Below are positions 52,782 through 63,722 of a stretch of DNA of 64,000 nucleotides, one piece after another. Made by a program: the position numbers and the translations under genes. This DNA is from Bedellia somnulentella (taxonomy: Eukaryota > Arthropoda > Insecta > Lepidoptera > Bedelliidae): contig OY755198.1 of NCBI GenBank assembly GCA_963576735.1, positions 372,001 through 436,000 on the forward strand. The letters run 5' to 3'. The notes beneath the pieces were generated by a model, which was not told where the DNA came from, ran no database searches, and was given only the letters and a program-made list of their open reading frames with translations. Positions within the stretch are counted from its first letter, which is position 1. Every line of letters starts with the position of its first letter.

Positions 52782-53646
52782 AATTGGCCTAGACCTCGCT
52801 TTTATAACCTACCCTTTTTATATTATAAATCGATAAAGGACATCAAACTAAACAACTTTGCCCATGGAATGCCTATCTAAAATATTGTAATTTTCAAAAA
52901 ATAATAATAATTAAAAATTGTCGTACCTAGTTCAAACTGAGAATGTTTAGAATGAGATTCCTTGCTTCAGTGAAAATAAGAAATTAAAAAAAACATTTGA
53001 TCTATGCTTTTCGCTCTGTAAACAAAAATATAACTTCTTTCGGTATTTTCCAGTTGTATTGATCGTCGTTGAAAAATAATATCATGAAAATAAACCGGTA
53101 AGCGAGCGATTGAACTGGAAAATACAGAAAGAAGTTATGTTTTTGTTTACAGAGCAAAAAGCATAGATCAGATGTTTTTTTTTAATTTCTTATTTTCACT
53201 GAAGCAAGGAATCTCATTCTATACATTCTCAGTTTGAACTAGGTACGACAATTTTTAATTATTATTATTTTTTGAAAATTACAATATTTTAGATAGGCAT
53301 TCCATAGGCAAAGTTGTTAAGTTTGATGTCCTTTATCGATTTATAATATAAAAAGGGTATGTTAAAAAAGCGAGGTCTAGGCCAATTGGCCTAGTTATAT
53401 TTTTGTTTACAGAGCGAAAAGCATAGATCAAATGTTTTTTTTTATTTCTTATTTTCACTGAAGCAAAGATTCTCATTCTATACATTCTCAGTTTGAACTA
53501 GGTACGACAATTTTTAATTATTATAATTTTTTGAAAATTACAATATTTTAGATAGGCATTCCATGGGCAAAGTTGTTTAGTTTGATGTCCTTTATCGATT
53601 TATAATATAAAAAGGGTATGTTATAAAAGCGAGGTCTAGGCCAATT
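52782..53646. repeat. Long inverted repeat with a third arm
   Basis: Arm 1 (52782-53054) pairs with arm 2 (53112-53387) across a 57-bp loop. A third copy (about 53398-53646) directly follows arm 2 in the same direction. Arm ends carry TTGGCCTAGACCTCGC and complement. Confidence 0.85.
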
Positions 53647-53889
53647 GTCTTATCTTTTAATAAACGCTTAAATTCTTTAAAACTAGCACATATGATATCT
53701 TGGGAGGATACCACCATACTATACATCGTAATTGAATTGATATAAATAAGCTATATGAGAAAAAGCAGGAAATATATCGAAGAAAGAGGCCCTCCCGCTC
53801 CCTTCAAATAGTGTCGAAGCGCCAATTTAATAAAAAATAGGGAGGTCAGGTACCCAATTTGTATTAAGCATCAACAGACTCGAATCCAG

Positions 53890-54192
53890 AGACGAAGATT
53901 TAAACAGAAAAAAGTAATTGACAGTTATTGACACACCTCTACCCTCCCCCCCTTGCCCCCCCCTTCCCTTCTCGCCTCCTCTGTGCTTCAGATTTCTGTG
54001 TGTGTTGTGTTATTTTCGTGTTGAATTTACCAATTACTTCAGTGATATTAGTGAATCATCTAAACAAATCTGTGCATTAGTGTACAAGCTACAAGCTAAC
54101 CAGTGTTACTATTTACAAGTGATTTGAGACAATCTACGGATCAAATAACTGCTTAAAAACATTGTTTTTATACATCGCTTCTAACAACAACG
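53890..54192 (+). other. alpha-Cat: Probable untranslated first exon of alpha-Catenin
   Basis: The region ends with ACAACAACG|gtaagt at 54192, a strong donor, followed by a ~4.6 kb intron up to the coding exon at 58790. It starts with a C-rich tract and has no ATG-initiated long frame. The 5' boundary is a guess; no core promoter motif was identified. Confidence 0.45.
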
Positions 54193-54500
54193 GTAAGTGT
54201 AAAACAATAGGCATCCTTTCACATTGATGTAATTTACGTTTCTTTTGCTAAATTCTTCTATTAAATACCTAGTATAGACAGTTTTAGTACATAGTTAGCT
54301 TTGGACAATATAGTTATCAGGTAGAAACTATGTTTGTTTTAATTATTCAGTGATTATCGTATGACTCACTCGTTAGTTATTTATTTACTCTTCTACTCAC
54401 TATTCTTTAGGAATTAAGTCTTTTACTGTGCGAATAAGTCTCCGCTTTAGTTGTTTCTCAAGACTTTGGAACTTAAATCGCATTTAATATAAAACTAAAT

Positions 54501-54585
54501 GTAAACGAAGCGCGAGAGGTTCGCCAGGATCGCGCTAAGTGGCGATCGATAGTGCATTCCAACCCAATGGGAATTAAATGGCTTT
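54501..54585 (+). mobile_element. LINE fragment
   Basis: GTAAACGAAGCGCGAGAGGT to CCCAATGGGAATTAAATGGC. Confidence 0.6.
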
Positions 54586-55742
54586 AGCATGTGTACCCAT
54601 GGGGTGTTGTACTAGTTTTTACCTATTTCTATTAAAATTTCAAAGTTTTTGAATTGAGAATAAATGAATTGAGATTGAAACTATAACTCTATGAGAAAAA
54701 GAGGTAGTAGATTATAAAATACATTTAGTGACAGTCTTTGGACCTTAGCAGAATCTCCCTTGCTTAGTTTATTCATCTCACATACTTAATGACATCCTAT
54801 ATGTTCATGTATGTATGTATGGCAATGAATAAATACTATCTTTCTTTCTTTCTTTTTCTTTTTCATGTCATACATGTATACTTAAGGTACAAATAATCTC
54901 ACTTTTGAAGAATTACTACTGAGCAGAATGTGTGTCAAAACATGGTTGATAATGAAAATAGAATCTAGTTGTGTGGCTTTCGGATATACTACCTACCTGC
55001 AGCATGGCTGGAAGAGACCGTACTTTCATCTCTACTTCTATCTTCTAGATAATAAGGAAAGTAGAAATTAAAAAAAAAACTAGGAATGTATAATACAATT
55101 AGAATATAAAATATGTGAGAATTAATCATATTAGGCCATGTCTGTAAAGATTATTTCTGTGTAATAAATAAAAAATAAATAAATATTTATAATTTTATAA
55201 TCTCAACTTGTTCATTTACAAATGCTCAGCAATCTTCATGCTTTAGTGTGCTTAGAACAAGTGATCTCTTGAAACTGATCGATTTGCTTTTGTTTTGCTT
55301 GGTTTTTTTCAAGGAATTGTTTAAATAAGTGTGCATAAAGCCAATTACTGCATACTTGCTGTTTTCATGGTTTGTGATCAACATGATAGTTGTTTGCCAG
55401 AGGTCTAGTGCAAGTATTAATGGAAAATTATCTGATCATAAAATAAAAGACATTAGTTCTCCAATTTGGTTGCAATATTAATGTGTTCATTATGATTAAA
55501 CTCAAAATAATGATGCTTATTATAAGTAATGTTACAACTGATTATAAAGCATATTTACTCTACCATTACTTGCTCCATTAGTTCTCTTTGGATATGCAGA
55601 GACTAACAATTGCCACTCTGTACAAGACAACCCATTGACTAAATTTAATTTCATTAATATTTTCGTGCTGGCTCTTGTATTGTAGTACTATTCTTTTTCC
55701 ACAAGGTGACAATTACTGTGCTTCTTTTATGCATAATTCTTA

Positions 55743-55910
55743 CATACATAGATAGATAGATAAAAACTTTATTTATGTTATCATAACAATCACATACAAC
55801 ACATTAAAACACATACAAAAATAAAAGTAAAAAGTAAAAATGTGTGATAATAAAAGAAAAAAAACAAATTACAAATGTGCAAGGTATGTGCGCTATGGTA
55901 ACACAAACTA
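55743..55910 (-). mobile_element. CR1-like LINE tail
   Basis: (GATA)n start, ACTTTATTTATGTTATCATA, ending GCGCTATGGTAACACAAAC; reverse relative of 18427-18700. Confidence 0.6.
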
Positions 55911-56134
55911 ACATACATACATATACTCACGAATCACTAATGTGAAATTCCTCAGCCACTTTTGGAAGTTGATTGGGAAAAAGATGGTAATAATAAATAC
56001 ATGTTTTTGGTGACGGGTCTCCAACCACATCGCCAAAAAATCACTTAATAAGCCCCTATACCCTTAGTCGCCTCTTACGATCTCCCACAGGTAGAAATGG
56101 GGTAGTGTTATTCTAAGCCAACACTACACGGCAG
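55911..56134 (-). repeat. R1 repeat
   Basis: Reverse copy with a short deletion near the tail, inserted next to the CR1-like tail. Confidence 0.82.
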
Positions 56135-56382
56135 TAATTCTTGTCCTTTCATTATTCACATTTGGGATGATAAATGGATGAAAAAATGAGCCTTAAACTT
56201 CATTCATCAACACATTCTTGGTAATATTATAGAGTTTCTCTCCATGGTGATGACCTTGCGTGTATCTCATTACAATTTACATTCACATATAATAAGGGCA
56301 TTATTATTCAATTGGATGAGCACAAACACATTACATTTTGATTTGATTACATTACATATATCCAAATTAGCTTAGTTCCATT

Positions 56383-56635
56383 AACATACATACATACATA
56401 CATATGCTCACGGCTATATTTCCCTAGAAGGGGTAGCCAGAGCTAAAAAAATATAAATTCCTCAGCCACTATTGGAAGTTGAGTGGGGAAAAGATGGTAA
56501 AAATAAAGGTTTTTGGTGATGGGTCTCCAACCGCATCGCCCAAAAATCCAATAAAAAGCCACAAGCCTTAGTCGCCTCTTACGACACCCGTGGGTAGAAA
56601 GGGGTAGCGACGTTCTAAGCTGGCACTACACGGCG
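56383..56635 (-). repeat. R1 repeat
   Basis: Reverse complete copy of the CACGGGTGTCG subfamily. Confidence 0.85.
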
Positions 56636-56825
56636 GTTCCATTAAAAGGGAAATAAATAAGACACTAATTGTATTGCCAACAATTCCCTCGCAAAGCTAC
56701 AAAAACACTATAATAAGTCGGGTATAGTTTTGATCCATCATGTAACTGAGAAGTTATGAGATATATTCTCACTAACCAACTGCCAAAATTTTATCATCCC
56801 CAAAGAGTATTATCAGCCTGATCTA

Positions 56826-56955
56826 TAATCACGCGGTAAATCCCAAAATGGGGTAGCCAGAGCATCAGGATTAGAAGAGGTGGTTAGCTGCTTTTGGAAC
56901 TTGGGTGTACAATTTAATTGTAGAGTATAATATGGTTGGTAATAAATCTTCAACT
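56826..56955 (-). repeat. R1 repeat, heavily decayed
   Basis: Only GGGGTAGCCAGAGC and the GGTTGGTAATAAATCTTCAAC region are recognisable; the head is replaced by SINE-B. Confidence 0.5.
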
Positions 56956-56965
56956 GAACAGAAAG

Positions 56966-57350
56966 GCCCGAGGTCGCGGGCTCGATTCCCGCCTGTGTCG
57001 AAGTTTTTCTTTCCTTTATTTATTCTTTATTTATTAGTAATAATCCCCACATGAGGTTTTCATGAACAAAAAGATTTAAATTATGTGATAGTTAGGCGTT
57101 TTCAACATTTGCATTCTATCTGAAAAGATAGACAAGTGGCCTTCCGAATTAGTAAAAAAAAAATCGGAGGTAGGAAACGCTAACACTACTTAAACGTGTA
57201 AAAGAAATAAAGGATAGAAGAATTTCGCGCTGGCAGCCATTGACACGGTGTGGCTCAATTGGCAGAGCGACGGGGGCGGTATACCAGAGGTCGCGGGTTC
57301 GATTCCCGCCTGTGTCGAAGTTTTTATTTCCTTTATTTATTATTTATTTA
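56966..57350 (+). repeat. SINE-B, two head-to-tail units
   Basis: A partial unit (box B GGCTCGATTCCCGCC at about 56978) followed by a complete unit with tRNA-like body at about 57240-57318. Confidence 0.8.
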
Positions 57351-57644
57351 TTAGTGAAAAGAAAGGCCCCAAAAGCTTTAGTACTGTTGTACGATACCCA
57401 TGATAAGAAATAAATTAGTGCTATTCTATGCCAATACACAGCTTAGCCATATCTATATTAATATGTGAAGTTGTTTTGTGTTCGTTCTGTTTGCTTACAA
57501 TTAGTGTAAACAGAGCCACATAACTACTGGCATACTAATTTGTGGCTTTTATAGTAATATATAAAATAATTATTTTAATCATAATGGAGGCAAAACAAAA
57601 CATTACATATCATACAAACAATAAGTGGTATATGTAATTTGAAT

Positions 57645-57900
57645 GTTTTTGTTCATGAAAACCTCATGTGGGGATTATTATTAAAAAATGAAGCCTTCGG
57701 AATCTGTAAAAAATTCGGAGGAAGGAAATGCAAACACTACTTAAAAGTGTAAAAGAAACAAAGGATAGAAGAATTTCGCACTGGAAGCCATTGACACGGT
57801 AGCTCAATTGGCAGAGCGACGGGGGCGTATACCCGAGATTGCGGGTTCAATCCCCGTCGGTGGTGTCGAAATTTTTCTTTCCCTTATTTATCCTTTAAGT
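57645..57900 (+). repeat. SINE-B
   Basis: Complete unit; tRNA-like body about 57792-57868 with GGGGGCGTATACCCGAG anticodon arm. Confidence 0.8.
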
Positions 57901-58002
57901 GGTATATGTCCCTGAAAATCTTGGTTTTCTTGCTCAAATGCCATATATATAATAGATTTGCATTTTTGTTAAACAATCTATATATGTATTTATGTTTTAT
58001 GA

Positions 58003-58142
58003 AGAATAAATGATCATGTATATAAAGATTGATGGATGTAAATGAAGCTAAAGAGTTTTGCCAGGATCATACAAAGTGGCGCTCAATGGTCTCTGCCTAC
58101 CCCGATGGGAACTAACGGCGTGAGAATATGTACGTATGTAAC
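58003..58142 (+). mobile_element. LINE 3' fragment
   Basis: AAGATTGATGGATGTAAATG ... GGGAACTAACGGCGTGAGAA. Confidence 0.72.
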
Positions 58143-58457
58143 AGTTCCATATCACACACGATCACATCTCAACTATTGCTTTGTGTAAATTTTTTTTGGC
58201 CGTGTTATATCTTTAATTAATTAAAACTACTAGCAGACATTACACATACCTATACTCACAGCTATATATTTCAAAAACGGGTAGCCAGAGCTGCATATGA
58301 TTTATGACTTTAAAAAACATAGAATGGTTTATTTTATTTTAATACAAATTTTTGTCAAATTCAAATTCTTTATTTGCATCCCACATGTTAAAATGATGTT
58401 ACAAAGAGTGTTTTAGTACAAATGTACTATAGGGCACAGCAATATAAATAAGAGAGG

Positions 58458-58461
<4 letters not shown>

Positions 58462-58504
<43 letters not shown>
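58462..58504. repeat. (AT)n microsatellite
   Basis: About 21 uninterrupted AT units directly in front of an R1 copy. Confidence 0.95.
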
Positions 58505-58506
<2 letters not shown>

Positions 58507-58755
58507 TTGTAGTGTCCGCTTAGTATAGCACTACCCCGTTTCTACCGATGGGTGTACGTAAGAGGCGACTAACGGTATTGGGGCTTTTAAGGGATTTTTG
58601 GGTGATGCAGTTGGAGACCCATCACCAACAACCTTTATTTTACCATCTTTTCCTCACTCAATTTTCCAAAAGTGGCTGAGAGATTTCTAATTCCTTAGCT
58701 CGGGCTACTCCTTCTTGGGATTTATAGCCGTGAGTATATGTATGTATGTATGTAT
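58504..58755 (+). repeat. R1 repeat
   Basis: Complete; ends about 35 bp before the first coding exon of alpha-Catenin. Confidence 0.85.
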
Positions 58756-58796
58756 ATATCCTTGTCTTGTAACGTTAATTTCCTTCCAGCCATACA

Positions 58797-58956
58797 ATGA
58801 CGGATACATACGGCACGGCCGGGCAGTTCCAGCTGAAGTGGGACCCTAAGAACCTGGAGATCCGCACCACGTCGGTGGAGCGCACGCTGGAGCCGCTCGT
58901 GCTGCAGGTCACCACGCTCGTCAACAGCCGGGATAAGACTGACAAGAAGAAACGAC
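58797..58956 (+). CDS. alpha-Cat: alpha-Catenin coding exon 1
   Basis: ATG at 58797 lies 7 bp after the exon start. The N-terminus MTDTYGTAGQFQLKW is longer than the short leader before WDPKNLEIRT in many relatives. Donor gtaagt, phase 1. Confidence 0.95.
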
Positions 58957-61682
58957 GTAAGTACGGAGTTGAGGGTAGATGTGAAATAGAAGAATTAATT
59001 AATTAAATTTATTTGGTTTAATTAATTAATTTTTTTAATTTATTTGCAGAAAAATATAAGACTATTAAAAATATGAACACCAATATATTTATGAAAGACT
59101 AGCTGAACCGGCAAACATTGATTTGCTATCTAAATTATTGTACAACCCTTATCATACATACATACATATACTCACGGCTATAAATCCCTAGAAGGGGTAG
59201 CCAGATCTAACGAATTAGAAATTCCTCAGCCACTTTTGGAAGTTGCGTTGGGAAAAGATGGTAAAATAAAGGTTGTTGGTGATGGGTCTCCAACCGCATC
59301 GCCCAAAAATCCCTTATAAGCCCCAATACCGTTAGTCGCCTCTTACGTACACCGTACACCCACCGGAAGAAATGGGGTAGTGCTATTCTAAGCCGACACT
59401 ACACAGCAATCCTTATCACTTAATAGTATAAACAATAGTTATAATATAAACCTATTCTCAGACCTACCAAATGTGTGTGCAAAATTTCATTTAAATTGAT
59501 TTCGGAGGAGTTTTGTGGCAAACACAACGTGAATTTTATACATTAGATAATATATGAAAATATTGATGGATGTAAACGAAACTGGAGAAATTTAAATCTT
59601 TTTGTTCATGAAAACCTCATGTGGGGATTATTATTAATAAATAAAGAATAAATAAAGGAAAGAAAAATTTCGATACAGGCGGGAATCGAACCCGCGACCT
59701 CGGGTATACGCCCCGACGCTCTGCCAATTGAGTCACCGTATCAATGGCTGCCAGCGCGAAATTCTTCTATCCTTTATTTCTTTTACACGTTTAAGAAGTG
59801 TTTACGCGGGTTCGATTCCCGCCTGTGTCGAAATTTTTCTTTCCATATTATTTATTCCATATTATTATTAATTATTTATTCTTTATTTATTAGAAACTAG
59901 AGAAGTTTGCCAGGGTCATATAAAGTGGCGATCGATAATCTTTGCCTACCCCAATGGGAACTAATGGCGTAATTATATGTATTTGTGTATGAAAATTTTA
60001 TTTGAGCAACAATAATGTGCTACTGGCAAAAAATAATAATATTGATTAATGATTTGTAGCTGTGTAGTGTTGGCTTAAAATAGCAATACCCCATTTCTTC
60101 CGGTGGGTGTACGTAAGAGGCGACTAACGGTATTGGGGCTTTTAAGGGATTTTTGGGCGATGCGGTTGAAGACCCATCACCAAAAACCTTTATTTCACCA
60201 TCTTTTCCCCACGCAACTTCCAAAAGTGGCTGGGGAATTTCTTATTCCCTAGCTCTGGCTACCCCTTCATGGGATTTATAGCCGTGAGTATATGTATGTA
60301 TGTATAGCGAAAAAAAATTATTGATTAATGATTTGTATTGTATAGCGAAATATCATAGGTTTCGTTAATTTATCAAAGTTATTTATCGTGGTTGATACTC
60401 TTTTTCTTCATTCTAGCTGGCAAATCCAAGCGAGCAAGTGCTCTAGTGGCTACAGTAGAGCGCGCCACGGAGATATTCATCGAGCGCGGACAAAGCATCG
60501 CGTATGAGAACCCGGATATTACCAACGAGATGCTGGCTGCCGTGGACGATGTCAGCAAAGCAGGTGAATAAACTTAAAAAATATAAAAAAAATAATGTAA
60601 TAATACGCGATTAAAATATCCGAAAATAAAAAGTTGTTTCAATTATAATGTGCAATCGTGAAAATCTTAGAAAATACTATAAAAAAAATGTTAAATAATT
60701 CATAATTATTCTCATAACAATTCATATACTATTCTCTGAGTGCAATCAGGCGTGAATATTTCATTAATCAAAAACCTCATCCTATGTTATAATTTGGGTC
60801 ATTGCATAGCGTTCTGCCAAATATTTTTCATATACATTATGTACTTGAGGAGTCTTTTTGCTTCAAACACACAAACATCAAATTTACAATATTAATAGGA
60901 TATATTATTCATTCATTCATCATTCATATACTCACGACTAAAAATCCCTAGAAGGGGTAGCCAGAGCTAAGGAATTATAAATTCTTCAGCCACTTTTGGA
61001 AGTTGAGTGGGGAAAAGATGGTAAAAATAATAAAGGTTTTTGGTGATGGGTCTCCAACCGCATCGCCCAAAAATCCAATAAAAAGCCCCAATGCCCTTAG
61101 TCGCCTCTTACGACATCCGTGGGTAGAAAGGGGTAGCGACATTCGAAGCCGGCACTACACGGCAAACATAGGATATATTAGTATTCAAGAATATTGTTTC
61201 TGAACCATGTTTAAATTATGATGAGTTTTCTCTTGTATTAAGTGTTTCCTAAACTTTCATCGCCAAGAACTAAAACAAGTCACACCTTTATAATTAAAAC
61301 AACTGTTGACTTTCGGATATTTTAATCGCGTATTTTTACATGGTTTTTTAAAGCCAAAGAAATTCAAACGTTGTTTTAATTATAATGTGCAATCGTGAAA
61401 GTCTTAGAAAATACTAAGTTACACCTTTGCCTCGATTCTTTTATCTTTCTTTAATTCGGTCATCATTCTTCACCTGGGTTATTAAAATTGGGTCATCATC
61501 TCTATTCTTTTGTAGGAGCTGCAATGTCCATAGCAGCCCGTGAATTCTCTCTGGAACCGTGTTCCTCATCAGCTCGAAGTAACATGGTGAGGGCGGCCAG
61601 AGGATTGCTAGCTGCCGTCACCAGGTTATTGGTGCTGGCGGATATGGTGGACGTGAGGAAACTGCTCAATGGGTTGACTACG
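58797..61682 (+). CDS. alpha-Cat: alpha-Catenin, 5' part (first three coding exons; gene continues past window)
   Basis: Coding exons 58797-58956 (acceptor ccttccag at 58788-58789), 60417-60563 and 61516-61682, phases matching, giving residues 1-158. WDPKNLEIRTTSVERTLEPL and LVLQVTTLVN are nearly invariant in alpha-catenins, as are KSKRASALVATVERATE, IAYENPDI, and NMVRAARGLLAAVTRLL with VLADMVDV. The protein links cadherin/beta-catenin to actin at adherens junctions. The N-terminal segment present here is the beta-catenin-binding and homodimerisation part of the vinculin-like helical-bundle N domain. The remaining exons, including the C-terminal actin-binding domain, were not found up to 64000. 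Confidence 0.95.
59153..59407 (-). repeat. R1 repeat
   Basis: Reverse complete copy with a small duplication (GTACACCGTACACC). Confidence 0.85.
59570..59985 (+). mobile_element. LINE fragment split by SINE-B pair
   Basis: AAACGAAACTGGAGAA (left) and GAAACTAGAGAAGTTTGCCA (right) show a duplicated target. Between them are reverse (to about 59800) and forward (59800-59890) SINE-B pieces. Confidence 0.75.
60058..60305 (+). repeat. R1 repeat
   Basis: Complete copy in alpha-Catenin intron 2. Confidence 0.85.
60417..60563 (+). CDS. alpha-Cat: alpha-Catenin coding exon 2
   Basis: Encodes GKSKRASALVATVERATEIF and IAYENPDITNEMLAAVDDV. Acceptor ttctag, donor gtgaat. Confidence 0.95.
60589..60690 (-). 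mobile_element. Palindromic MITE (second family), fragment
   Basis: AATACGCGATTAAAATATCC and GTGCAATCGTGAAAATCTTA, as in 36750-36830. Confidence 0.65.
60735..60895 (-). mobile_element. Helitron-like interior fragment
   Basis: CAATCAGGCGTGAATATTT and ACATTATGTACTTGAGGAG shared with 31820-31940. Confidence 0.55.
60922..61163 (-). repeat. R1 repeat
   Basis: Reverse copy; tail is (ATTC)n-like rather than (CATA)n. Confidence 0.82.
61288..61420. mobile_element. Palindromic MITE (second family), deleted copy
   Basis: AATTAAAACAACTGTTGACT ... TTTTAATTATAATGTGCAAT. Confidence 0.65.
61516..61682 (+). CDS. alpha-Cat: alpha-Catenin coding exon 3
   Basis: Encodes AAMSIAAREFSLEPCSSSAR and VRAARGLLAAVTRLLVLADM. 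Acceptor ttttgtag, donor gtgagg. Confidence 0.95.
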
Positions 61683-61794
61683 GTGAGGATTTGTTTTTTT
61701 TAAATTTACAGCAAACAAATTTAATTGATACGTTTGTGACGTTAAAAAAAACAGAGAACTGTTCTTTTTATTTTGAAATAAATAATAACATAAC

Positions 61795-62160
61795 ATAACA
61801 TAACATAAACATTCACGCCGTTTATCCCCGAAGGGGTTCGCAGAGGTACCAATACTTCTGAACTCACATGGCAAGCGCCATCTAGTTTCCAGAGAAGGTA
61901 CCCACGTTTTGCTTAGACAGTGTACTCACGTGATAGGGGGCAGGCCTATCGCCGTTTTGTACGAATACACTGTCACATGACTAAGTACAACTCAGCCATG
62001 TGGGTTTCCTCACGATGTTTTCCCTCACCGTTAACAACCATGATAAATTAACCACACATATGACTTTAGAAAAGACAAATTGGTGTAGGCCCGACCCAGG
62101 ATTGGAACTCACGCCCTTCTGTTTTCGGGCGGGTGTTCTACCCACTGGACTATCATGTCA
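61795..62160 (-). repeat. SINE-A, full length
   Basis: Reverse copy with a four-unit (ACATA)n tail; nearly identical to 34931-35294, including the variant head CGCCCTTCTGTTTTCGGGCG. Confidence 0.86.
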
Positions 62161-62359
62161 TCATCATGTGAAATAAATAATTTTTATATTTATTTTTTAT
62201 CACAAAAAGAAGTATGTGAATAAGTCTGAGTGCATATATTGTATTTTGTATGTTTTTCTGTTGTGTATGTGACTCGTTTTTTCTTTCAACACTTTTACCA
62301 TAGATGTCACTGTTGTTGCAGTTGAGGCATAGATATTTCGACATTGTAGCTCCCAAAAC

Positions 62360-62360
<1 letters not shown>

Positions 62361-62399
<39 letters not shown>
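62361..62399. repeat. (AC)n(AT)n compound microsatellite
   Basis: Ten AC then about nine AT units. Confidence 0.95.
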
Positions 62400-62744
62400 C
62401 AGCTACTTTCTCTTGTCATTAAATAGGTGGAACGCGAACTTACAGTTATCCGTATGCTATTTTATAGAGATGGAGTTATACATTCTATTTATATGTTTGT
62501 CTGTTTTCCAGCTACTGGATATCTTTCATTCCATTTAACCATACATAAAAGAGGAAAATCTTTTTACTTATTTGTTCTCGCTAGCGTCCTAAACAAAAAT
62601 CACCGTTTCGACTCAGACACTCATATCCGTATAACACTTATAGGTGGAAACAGAACTAACGGCTTTCCAATCAGTCTTATGCCTATCGGAATTAGCAGGT
62701 GTAGCAGCAGCACTAATAAGCTGGAATAAAACACAGATTTTTCG

Positions 62745-63095
62745 ATAATTTTTTTTTTTTATTTTTCAACGTAGTCTCCCTTGAGCTCTATACACTTTGT
62801 CCAATGCTTCTCTTATTTTTTTATCATATTAAATAACTTTTTTCTTGGCCAAATGAGGTCGGTTTTTTTTCAAATCGTCATTGAATCGGTCCAATAAGTT
62901 GACATAATATTCCCCATTGATTGTTCTTCCCTTTTGTAGGTAGTCAATGTGGATTATCCCGCGTGCATCCCAAAAAACAGTCGCCATAACTTTCTTGGCT
63001 GACAAACCCACCTTGGCCTTCTTTGGCGCCGATTCACCCTTAGAAACCCACTGTTTTGACTGTTGTTTGGTCTCTGGTGTGTTGTGATGGATCCA
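62745..63095 (-). pseudogene. Second mariner remnant with internal deletion
   Basis: The minus strand reads ETWIHHNTPETK, SKQWVSKGE, KVMATVFWDARGIIHIDYL and GRTINGEYYV, then jumps after HLAKKK to KHWTKCIELKGDYVE, the usual transposase C-terminus. The second and third catalytic Asp are deleted. Its sequence differs clearly from the copy at 1011-2045, so it is a separate mariner subfamily. Confidence 0.8.
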
Positions 63096-63554
63096 TGTTT
63101 CTCTCCTCCTCTCCTTACTTCGCCATTTATGAACCGATTTTGATTATTATTATTTTATTCGAAAGAAGATACTCCCGGATTGGTACCATGATGAGGATAT
63201 CAGGGTCCGATGATGGGATCCTGGAGAAATCGAGGGGAACCCTCATATTTTATAGGCAAATGTACCGTGTTTTACATATTTTCTGAACTTATATTGGCAT
63301 ATGCTTCTGAAAATCATATTGTTATGCTGCTGAGCTGATGATGGAAGGTGTGGGTCCTCAATCACTAGGTATTAGGAAACAGTTCTTTCCACGTTCTATA
63401 TAGATTTATACTCCTCTTCGTAGCTTTTATGAAGAGAAGTACAGGTTCACTAAACATTTCTTTTGTTATGTTATTGTTACCGAGAAAGTACCATGAGACA
63501 AGGATCTGATGATGACATCCCAGGAAATCGAGGGGACTGTCGAAACTCACAATC
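63096..63554. other. Unassigned sequence in alpha-Catenin intron 3
   Basis: Two similar short passages (ACCATGA-GA-AGG-TC-GATGATG near 63185-63240 and 63490-63540) suggest an old local duplication; no exon found. Confidence 0.35.
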
Positions 63555-63722
63555 ACGTGACAGTGTATTTGTTCAAAACGCCGATAGGCCTGCCCTGTAT
63601 AACGTGAGAACACTGCCTAAGCAAATCGTGGGTACTCTGAACAACAGGTGACATGTCACGTCATTCAGAAGTATTACTACCTCTGCTAACCCCTTGAGGG
63701 ATATTCGGCGTGAACATTTGAG
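63555..63722 (+). repeat. SINE-A 3' half, diverged
   Basis: CACGTGACAGTGTATTTGTT ... ATATTCGGCGTGAACATTTG. Confidence 0.7.

Larger units (their letters stand above)
54193..58789 (+). other. alpha-Cat: alpha-Catenin intron 1 (predicted)
   Basis: About 4.6 kb, between gtaagt at 54193 and ccttccag at 58789. It holds LINE, R1 and SINE-B copies listed separately; 54600-55580 shows no gene or clear repeat. Confidence 0.45.

Noticed and set aside
53918..54127. 69-codon frame in the predicted alpha-Catenin 5' exon
   Set aside because: It starts at TTG, is low complexity at first and has no recognisable similarity; treated as untranslated.
62427..62729. 100-aa frame in alpha-Catenin intron 3
   Set aside because: Does not resemble the next alpha-Catenin segment and lacks suitable splice phase.
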